A stretch of DNA of 64,000 bases. It comes from Trichoderma breve (lineage: Eukaryota; Ascomycota; Sordariomycetes; Hypocreales; Hypocreaceae). Below, piece after piece: positions 56,497 to 64,000 of the stretch. Both the position numbers and the translations under genes were made by a program. The notes beneath the pieces are model-generated. The model did no database searches and had not been told where the DNA came from. It saw only the letters and a program-made list of their open reading frames with translations. The stretch lies in the NCBI RefSeq assembly GCF_028502605.1, contig NC_079233.1, positions 930,001-994,000 of the forward strand, in the 5' to 3' direction. Position 1 is the stretch's first letter; the number at the start of each line of letters is the position of its first letter.

Positions 56497-57105
56497 TTTA
56501 TAATGGGATGGGATCCATGTAGCCGCCAGCTTATACTTTGTATTATGACTCATGGGAAGTTGGACAGATCAAGATTTTTTCTCTCTTTGCGTTTGCACTG
56601 CCATCATTGTTCATAGTATGATGAGATGGCGTTTTTCTTGCGCAGGCTTCCAAAACTATATCTTGCTAGTATGTAGGTACCTGGAACCTAGAAAGTTTGT
56701 AGGAATCCACCGAGGGGTTTTTTGTAGGTACCTAAATATATATGGGAAAGATTGTCAAGATAGATGGATGATTGTTGGACTACTTTATTGGTGCATGGAA
56801 GAAGCTCAGTTCTGTATGGCGAGCTTCAGGCATCCATCCACCGCACCTAGAGCACGACGGACTGGAGAACACGCATGTCGTTGCTTTCCAGGTTGCAATT
56901 TTGCTCCCGCTCCTTGGCACTCTTGAACTGTAATGGTCATTTTAAGTTTGTGTATAAAATTTATATATCATACGGATTCCCAACTAGCTCAAGGTTTGAG
57001 AGAATAACATCTTGTGGGCGGAGGGCACGTCATGTCGCCATATGCAGAACTGGCGTTTTTTATTGCTTCCCATTAAGTTATCATTCTACACCTGAAGAAT
57101 AACTT

Positions 57106-57912
57106 TTAGACACGCCGGACAAGTCCAGACTTGACGTCGTAAAGATAGCCGCTCGCATTCTCCCTCAGCTCACGACGAATGATTCTCGATGCTTTCAGCA
57201 ATTTGACATCGTCCCGAACACTTTTTTCCAGGCTGTGATAATTAGCTTACTGCTTTTCCCAACTGGTATTCGATTGAAACTCACTCAGTAATGAACGGAA
57301 GCACCAGCTGGGCTGCATCCTCGATGGTAACTCCGTCTTCCTTCAAAACGTGGTCGTGAATCATCTTCTCAGTCATGTGAGTAGCTCCGCAGTCTGTATT
57401 ATACAAATCATCAAAAGCAGGTTAGCCTGCGCTCAATACAAACATATACGGCCTCCGTACCTGTATGATGAATCACCATTATCTCTTTGAGGCTGCCGAG
57501 GAAGCAGTCCAAGGAAATAATTTGGGCGATGAGCGGAGCAACTCTACCACCCCCGACGCGTATGATAGCAGCATCTATGGGTACGTCAGCGACAAAGTAC
57601 AGAAAGTAATTCCAAAGATGAGCTGTACCGCCTGGTAAAAGACTGAAGAACTCTTCAGGGTTGCATCTTGGGTCGAGACAGGTTACTTGAGTTCAGATCA
57701 GCAACGGGGCCTTGTCTACAATTGCACCACGTGGATCTTACTTATGAGTATCGACGGTCTCTTCGAACCTTGACCCTCAGAAAAGAATTTGTATGGCCTA
57801 TGGGTCGTGGCAAAGTTTCTGTGGTCAAGCGTTTAGTTGGTATGCACGACGAAAATATGGGTTTCCCATACTTGTTTCGCTGAAGAATTTCGTCAACCGG
57901 AGATTCAGCCAT
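57106..57912 (-). CDS. Beta-class carbonic anhydrase
   Basis: Six small exons, 57912-57872, 57818-57742, 57685-57629, 57574-57461, 57393-57285 and 57232-57106, with introns of 52-67 nt, give 174 aa. Every join preserves phase. The zinc site of beta carbonic anhydrases is complete: CLDPR (Cys42, with the Asp44-Arg46 dyad) and HTDC (His95, Cys98). RVGGGRVAPLIAQIISLD and LGSLKEIMVIHHTDCG are typical of the short fungal group. There is no mitochondrial leader, so a cytosolic place is likely. The enzyme interconverts CO2 and bicarbonate; short fungal members are often non-essential and their substrates less certain. The first two exons are the least conserved part of the model. Confidence 0.85.
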
Positions 57913-58920
57913 TGTTTAATCTTGTGAGGGATGGAATGAGTAATATATTGTTGCTTGGCTCCTAATGCTGTTGTATATACTCGGGTCTCTGAGGGATTCA
58001 GTCAAGGCTTTATATATCTCGAGCTTGTCGCTTTGAACTGCCGCTGAAAAGGAGATATCTAATCATCCCATAGACCTTCCTGCCGGGTATCACTTCGAAT
58101 TCCCGAGATCTTATGCCCCCCTATTCACAAAAAACGTTTAAGGAATGTATCATCGTCTCAGAGCGCCGGCAATTAACGTGTAATATGCTTTCGACTAATA
58201 CTGGCCTTCACTGCTAAGTCAACTGCTCACTTTGGATCTAACCGAAACCGGGAAATGGTGCCCTGGCGGATCGATGAGACTGTATAGCGAACAATATCCA
58301 CCAGTAGATCAATCTCTGTGTATGACTCGGAGCTCAGCAGATTATTTTGTGAAATTCGAAAGAAAAGAAGAAAAAGACAGTATTGAAGTTTTATAGATTT
58401 AAAAAAAGAGAAGTGTGTGCTACTTTGATCTCAATGTACCGATCTTGGGATGACTTGTCATTATCCTCTGCGAATCGAAGAAGAGCATACTGAAATAGCA
58501 GAGATGATACCAATGTTCTGGGAGAATTAGCGTATCATTTTGTTTCTTAATGTTTCATCAGGTTGTATATTCAATGCAGCATTGTCTGTGATTGTATTGT
58601 GCCCTGTACGACTTCGGTAACTTCCGAATCGCGGATTCCGTTCCTTCAGGATCACCACACTATTTTATACTAATCACTGAATGATTCCTGTACAGTTTTT
58701 ATCATCATCTCTTTATGGGTTTATGGTCCCCTGGTAGTCTACAATTCGAATACCCGACTGTAAACTTGGATAGCCTATGGGCAATGTGTTACAATGAGGA
58801 TGAGGAATCTTTTCAGACGACATAGCAGTGGATATTTCTATATAACAAGAGTCTCTGAACTGTAATAAGATGAAAAACAAATACTCCATCAGTTTAGACA
58901 TCAGACACATACAAAGAATT
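57913..58920. other. Intergenic, divergent promoters
   Basis: 1.0 kb between the carbonic anhydrase (minus) and NmrA-like (plus) start codons. AT-rich with short A-runs near 58397. No feature is recognised. Confidence 0.5.
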
Positions 58921-59796
58921 ATGTCAGACAAGCCCAAGATCCTCATTGCTGGTGCCGCAGGTCGCACCGGTAGCATTGCTACCAGGATGCTTCTTGAAAG
59001 AGGCTATCCTGTCCGTGCCATGGTCCACAAAGACGATGAGCGTGCTCGCAAACTCTCAGACTTGGGCGCTGAAATCTTTGTCGGGGACTATCTCGACCTC
59101 CGCTCTGTACGACGTGCGTTTGGGGGAGTCAAGCGGGCCTACTTCGTTTACCCTATGCAACCTGGCCTTGTGGAAGCGACAGCAAACTACTCCATGGCAG
59201 CTATTGAAGCCAAGGCTGAATTCATTCTCAACATCTCGCAGCGGACGTCCCGCCCGGATGCCACCAGCGACTCGGCCATGCATCACTGGCTTGCGGAGCG
59301 AGTCTTTGACTGGGCACCTATTCCGGTGACCCATCTTCAGCCAACAGCTTTCAATGAGTGGTTGACCTTTATGCAAGGGATGATTCGGCAGGGACGTTAT
59401 GCGGTTCCGTTTGGACCAAATGGTCGCTTTGCTCCGATTTCATGCGAGGATCAAGGGGCTGTCATCACCGAGATCCTTGCCGATCCTTGGTCTCATGTGG
59501 GAAAGACTTACAAACTCCTCGGACCTGTGGAGCTGACGCCGCCTGAGATCGCCGAGATTGTCAGCAAGACTCTCGGCAGAGAGATTCGCTACGAGCAAAT
59601 CTCTGGAGAGGAGTGGGTTCGGGAAGTGGCGGGCCAGGACATACCGTACCTGTCTCAACATGTTCAGGGTATTGTCCCGATGCATGAGAAGGGGATGATG
59701 GATGGGACAAACGATGTTGTGAAGAAAATTACTGGACGTCGCCCAGAGACGGTGGAGGACTTTGTCAAGAGGCACCGTGAAGTCTTGGGAGGATAA
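58921..59796 (+). CDS. NmrA-like NAD(P)-binding protein (atypical SDR)
   Basis: A single exon of 291 aa. ATG 58921 (MSDKPKILIAG) places the dinucleotide motif GAAGRTG at residues 11-17, as usual; an in-frame ATG at 58870 would add 17 residues. Other family blocks: GDYLDLRSVRRAFGGVKRAYFVYP, HWLAERVF, THLQPTAFNEWL and a C-terminal ITGRRPETVEDFVKRHRE. The catalytic YxxxK of classical short-chain dehydrogenases is missing, as in NmrA/HSCARG-type proteins, which either sense the NADP(H) state or reduce quinones, azo compounds or similar substrates. Which applies here cannot be told. It lies next to the carbonic anhydrase, divergent. Confidence 0.9.
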   Translation: MSDKPKILIAGAAGRTGSIATRMLLERGYPVRAMVHKDDERARKLSDLGAEIFVGDYLDLRSVRRAFGGVKRAYFVYPMQPGLVEATANYSMAAIEAKAEFILNISQRTSRPDATSDSAMHHWLAERVFDWAPIPVTHLQPTAFNEWLTFMQGMIRQGRYAVPFGPNGRFAPISCEDQGAVITEILADPWSHVGKTYKLLGPVELTPPEIAEIVSKTLGREIRYEQISGEEWVREVAGQDIPYLSQHVQGIVPMHEKGMMDGTNDVVKKITGRRPETVEDFVKRHREVLGG

Positions 59797-60415
59797 GTAT
59801 ACTCTGAAAGACTGAATGGGCTTGATACCATTGCTTAGGTTTTGCCTACCTATCATCAAGTGGATCTATGTGGTTGTATAAGAGGCTATGCATTCATGTA
59901 TGCCAAATATTAATCACAAACTAAATAGGAGTATTTACCTAGGTTTATATCGCCACATAGAAGCATGATTTACATTATATAGGAAACATGTAATATGTAT
60001 TGATCTGCGTTCATGCGCAACTTACCACTGAATCTGTTGACCACAATTTTCGTCATTAACTCCAAGAAAGTACTCATTCTCCTTCAATCCCATATGTACT
60101 TAGACAATGCCATGATCCTGTAGAAATTTACCGTATTACTTGTTGCTGAAGTGAAATTGCAATGGCAATGAGAGGCCATGCAAAACTTGATCAGATACAT
60201 CATCAAATGCCAACTGTCACTGTTCTTAGGCAGCTCATAATACGCAGTATACTCAACCAACTGGTAAATGTGACACTAAGAGCAAGCTTTGTCCTCTTAT
60301 ATATCTCACCAAAGCGTTTGTCTGCGTAAACAACAGCAGATCCAGCCGTCGATCAGACGCGAATCAGTGTTATATAAGTTAAACTTTGACCAATCGTATG
60401 CATCAAATAAGCATA
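59797..60415. other. Intergenic, AT-rich
   Basis: 619 nt between the NmrA-like gene and the tRNA gene. No coding or regulatory element was recognised. Confidence 0.5.
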
Positions 60416-60497
60416 TCCGACGTGGTGTAGTGGCTAGCATACCGCGCTTTCACTAGAAAGTCCCGCGGCGATCCGGGTTCGACTCCCGGCGCCGGAA
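60416..60497 (+). tRNA. tRNA-Glu (anticodon UUC) with a 10-nt intron
   Basis: Cloverleaf by hand: acceptor 60416-60422 with 60490-60496 (one A-C mismatch), discriminator A60497; D arm with TAGTGGCTAG loop; anticodon stem CCGCG (60442-60446) and CGCGG (60464-60468); T arm CCGGG-TTCGACT-CCCGG. The anticodon loop is 17 nt; removing 60453-60462, directly 3' of position 37, restores the 7-nt loop CTTTCAC with anticodon TTC (60449-60451). That is the canonical place for a tRNA-splicing intron. Box A and box B promoter sequences are internal. Confidence 0.9.
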
Positions 60498-60507
60498 TTG
60501 AATTTCA

Positions 60508-60513
60508 TTTTTT
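60508..60513 (+). terminator. RNA polymerase III terminator
   Basis: A run of six T begins 11 nt after the tRNA discriminator base, the usual distance and form for Pol III termination. Confidence 0.75.
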
Positions 60514-62662
60514 GCCAATACAGCGACTGTTTCACTTATTTCCATTTTTCCCTTGTGATTTTCTTTTTATTGCTGTTCACAGTGTCAGGTGAAGCTGTCT
60601 GGGGTGATGGAGCATATCCAAGGGCTGCGCCGGCTGATTAGCACCTTCTCTAACAAGAAGTCCTTTTATGGCCTGTGGTTACCAAGGTGTAGAAGACGCC
60701 TACGAACATTGCATGAGGTTATTGGAAACATGGAGCCATGGTCGCGCAGATGCTCTTTATGCGATACAGAGCCGTGGAAGCCAAGGATGAAGAAGGCCCT
60801 ATTCTTGAATACCACTGATGTGCGCAGTGTGACAACGCCCGCCGTAAATAAGCGGACGAATGAATGACAGCACGGAGGGATGCTCCGAATACACAGATCA
60901 ACACAAGGGTGCCGTATCTGTGAGTATTGCATAAGAGAACCAACGCCTACCGGCTAAGGTATGCGGTAGGTCTACTCCATAGGTACAGAGTACATGCTCC
61001 GACATTACCACAAGTTGGGCGTCAATATGTACATTGAGAGGTAAGAGAAATGGTCCGGAGTGGCAAAGGTGAATGCCTACATCTGCATACATGTAATGTA
61101 ATGTATCCTGCATGCAACACTACAAACAATATGCAACGCTGTGATGAAGACAACAAGGCCGTTCCGTAACCACAATCTCTAGCAGACACCAGACTCAATG
61201 GGCTCAATGGCTACCAGCCAAATGAAGAGAACAGCACATCACAATCATTATTCTCGACAACTACAAGCTGATGGGCCACGTGCTGGGACAGAGGTCTGAG
61301 GCCCGCCTTGATGACGATGCCGCATCCATCAGGCTCTCGATAGCTAGAGTACCACAACATCAACATTGCTTCCATGGCCTGACGCGCCGTGAGGTGGCGT
61401 GAAGCGCGGGTGCAACCGACGGCTGCATGTCAATTCTCAGAATGCAGGCCCCCTACTCCTGGCCTGGCTAGGTGTCGAGAAATGTGAGGTTGAACCTCTC
61501 AATCGGCGATGAAGGAGCGGGTGCAGATGTTGCAGAATGCCGCAGATGGTGCCCAGCCAGGCAGAAAAAGAGGCGCCCTGTCACTTCTCTTGCCTAGAGC
61601 GAATCAGCCTCGACCTGCGCGGGCGGACAGTGGGAATAATGGACGGTGACTCTTTGGGAGGCCGACAATGGCAACGAGGCCCATGTCGGAGGCCAGCGGC
61701 TTGCGCAAGGGTGGGAGGGAAAAGATTTTGTTTGGCTGCTGCTGTCCGTCCGATGTTGGGAGTGGGTGTGCATCAATGAAGATGGGCATCTCAGCTGCAG
61801 ATATATATGGTGTGTTGATGGCTGCATGGACACGCGGGATCTCTCAAATCTTTACATCAACGCATTACATATTCGTTCTCAGGCGTTTTTTGCCATTCAA
61901 CAGCTACTATACGAGGCTGGATATCTACCAAAGGGACCTGTCTGCCTCTTCATCTCCATTCAGACCCATCTACCTACAAACAAACACGCATTGCCCAACT
62001 GCAGCGTGTAGGTGCATAGCCAGATCTCGACAAAGCAGCGTGCAGATTTCAGTGCAAGGCAATACGCAAAATTCACGGCCGACGAGCAAACGACACAACC
62101 AACAAGGAGCTGCAGGCATGCGATATCTTGCATGAGAAGCTCTCAGACCTCTGGCTGACACGGCACCTGTGTTTTCACCCCGCAGAACCCCGATAAGGGC
62201 CCTCTTAAAAGACCCTGTGGGGAGCTCTCGGACTGGCGTCATTCCTCGCCTCCCAAAGTCAAACCTCAACCCTCCCAACCATCGAGTCTCTTTCCAGACT
62301 CACGGGAAAAGAGCTGCTGCGCAGCTTCAGGCAGCTTCTGGTAGCTGCAACTCATCACGTCTTGCTGCATTGGCCGTTTGCTGTTCTTGATTGATTGGTC
62401 AAGCACGCCCCTCTTGCGCTTGACATTTCCAGAGCGATCCATTTATCTGCTTTTCTGTCCTTTGTTTATGCTCACATACCGTCTTTTACTCAGCCATCAA
62501 TTGCTTTCACTCTTTACCAGACTATCTATACCCTCGCTTTCTACTTCAATATTTTGATACTTTTATTCTCATTACAGCGCTTTTGCTTTCTCCCTGATAT
62601 ATATCACTTACACACATCTTTGATATACATCTTGCTTCCTTCAAGTTGCGCAGAGCTTTCTC
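60514..62662. other. 2.1-kb region upstream of Argonaute, no supported gene
   Basis: Moderately GC-rich DNA with several 60-155-codon frames on both strands (for example 61646-62135), none with a motif or plausible splicing. The last about 250 nt are pyrimidine-rich (CTTT-type tracts), typical of a fungal core promoter. TACATGTA is at 61088-61095. Confidence 0.45.
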
Positions 62663-64000
62663 ATGGCTGACAGAGGCAACCGCGGCAACCGCGGCGGCGA
62701 CCGGGGCCGGGGTAGCGATCGAGGACGGGGTGGCGGCCGAGGTGGTGATAGGGGCCGGGGCGGCGATCGGGGTCGAGGCGGCGGTGACCGAGGCGGTGGC
62801 GGCGACCGGGGTGGTGGCCGAGGAAGAGGAGGCTTTGATCGCGGCGACTACGGCGGAGGCCGCGGGAGAGGCGGTTACGATCGTGGAGATTACGGCGGAG
62901 GTCGTGGCAGAGGAGGCTACGATCGTGGAGGAGGAGAACGCGGCGGTTATCGTGGTAGCTTCAGCGGCTTCCGGGGAGATGGTTCGCGAGGCGGCGGTCG
63001 AGGTCGGGGCCGGGGGCGTGATGTCTCTCCTGGTATTTCCAGGGCCTTTGGGTAAGTCTTTATCTTTCACATCATTGTCAACATTTGCCTAACTCATCCT
63101 GTAGCTACGGCGATGCGATTCCAACTCCCAATGCTGAAGTCGCCCAACTTGAAACCCAGATTGTCTCACTGCAATCCGCCTCGCTTGCATCCATCACCTC
63201 TCAGATGGCTGGCATGAGTGTTAAAGGCAAAAAGAGAGGAGGCGGCAATGTTGGCCCCAAACCCCCGCCTCCAATGAACGACCGGCTCCCTGCCAGGCCA
63301 GCGTTCGGCTCACAAGGCAGGCCCGTCGTTCTTTGGGCAAATTACTTCAAGGTCAATGTCACCCGTGATTCTTTCTTCAAGTATACCATTGAGGTCAAGA
63401 AGAAGGTCACCAAGTCGGCAGCTCCGAAAAAGGGATCCAAGCGTGGTGGCAAAGCCTCCTCAAGGCCAGCTCCCGACACAGGGGGGACACAGGAAACTGA
63501 ACAGGAGGTCAGGGGCAGGGAACTTTTTCTCGTTATCAGAGAGACCCTTGCAAAGCTTTTGGAGCAAGACAAGTCTTTTGTCGCTGCCTCAGAGTTCAAG
63601 AGCCAGATCATCACGCTCAAAAAAGTCAACCTCCCTGAAAACCCCATGATCATCCAGATTCCCAAAGATGAGGGAGATGATGAGGTCTTGGAAACCTATC
63701 GTGTCCATTTTCACGGCCCCAGTGAGATTAATGTGGGCAGCATGAAGAAGTATCTGACGTCCTCGGCTGACGAGCCGGTTACCAATGAAGACGTCGCCTT
63801 CCCACGCTTCCCCGAAGCCGTCGATGCTCTCAACACCATTTTGGGTCACGGGCCAAGGAGCGATTTCGACAAAACCGGTACCATTGGGTCACACCGTTTC
63901 TTCCCCTTTGGCAACGACAAGGTTATCGAAAAGCTCACCCATAACTGGCATGCCCTGTCCGCCGCCCGCGGCTATTTTCAATCTACACGTCTGGGAACAG
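62663..64000 (+). CDS. Argonaute (5' part, runs off the window)
   Basis: Exon 1 is 62663-63051, intron 63052-63104 (53 nt, GTAAGT...TAG), exon 2 from 63105 to beyond the right edge; 411 residues are visible. The first 130 residues are a Gly/Arg/Asp-rich RGG tail with repeated GGRGRGGYDRGDYGG-like units. After the intron come a linker helix and the Argonaute N domain (RPVVLWANYFKVNV, then KYTIEVKKK), and the linker-1 part begins with RFFPFG and LTHNWHALSAARGYFQSTRLG. PAZ, MID and PIWI domains lie outside. Argonaute loads small RNAs and silences matching transcripts (Neurospora QDE-2 in quelling, SMS-2 in meiotic silencing). RGG N-termini are common in fungal Argonautes. Which paralogue this is cannot be decided from the visible part. 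Confidence 0.93.

Larger units (their letters stand above)
54610..57105. other. 2.5-kb spacer with short repeats
   Basis: Between the TPR/amidase relic and the carbonic anhydrase gene. It carries five GCGTAAAAAGATTG-like units (55701-55780), a 12-bp minisatellite (56449-56496), TACATGTA at 55316-55323 and 56366-56373, and several GGTACCT/AGGTACT motifs near 55340-55385 and 56675-56735. Frames such as 56099-56503 arise from pyrimidine-rich DNA and are not credible genes. Confidence 0.45.

Noticed and set aside
56099..56616. Plus frames reading MGGK/REDG repeats
   Set aside because: They are translations of a pyrimidine-rich stretch and the 12-bp minisatellite, not genes.
1..64000. CRISPR arrays, bacterial operons or phage-like systems
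   Set aside because: The window is eukaryotic throughout, with spliced genes and a Pol III tRNA; no spaced identical repeats of CRISPR type were seen.

Overview
The window is nuclear DNA of a filamentous ascomycete. Short GT-AG introns (about 49-164 nt), HET, Argonaute, HP1, GH81 and GH115 genes and AT-rich, RIP-like patches point to Sordariomycetes, probably Hypocreales and perhaps Trichoderma-like. The species is an inference from gene style. Exon borders were worked out by hand from splice signals, reading phase and family conservation.

Left part (1-37.6 kb), mostly housekeeping: the 3' end of an unknown gene; an Apd1/Aim32-type [2Fe-2S] thioredoxin-like protein; a HET-domain incompatibility protein; an unknown coiled-coil-like protein; a 53-aa membrane microprotein; heterochromatin protein HP1; a 6.3-kb gap with no supported gene; a polyQ/VQQ-rich protein with an N-terminal zinc-finger-like motif; COX15 (haem A synthase) divergent from UTP14 (U3 snoRNP); a CAX/VCX1 Ca2+/H+ exchanger; a GH81 endo-1,3-beta-glucanase; the telomere-capping protein STN1; a DNAJC9-type J protein divergent from a RibD-like deaminase.

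Middle and right (38-60 kb) is accessory in character. A GH115 alpha-glucuronidase leads into a loose series of small-molecule enzymes: an MDR enoyl/quinone reductase, a Baeyer-Villiger monooxygenase, an Old Yellow Enzyme homologue whose active-site residues are replaced, a glutathione transferase with a possible mitochondrial leader, a decayed TPR/amidase chimera, a beta-carbonic anhydrase and an NmrA-like reductase. They are separated by long, AT-richer spacers. No polyketide, peptide or terpene backbone gene is visible, so this looks like a detoxification/catabolic or tailoring island, not a complete biosynthetic cluster.

Right end (60-64 kb): an intron-containing tRNA-Glu(UUC), a 2-kb spacer, and the 5' part of an RGG-rich Argonaute that runs off the window. 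HP1, Argonaute and the RIP-like decay fit a genome with active silencing, but nothing here shows these genes act together. Intergenic DNA repeatedly carries two short motifs, TACTCCGTA and the palindrome TACATGTA.
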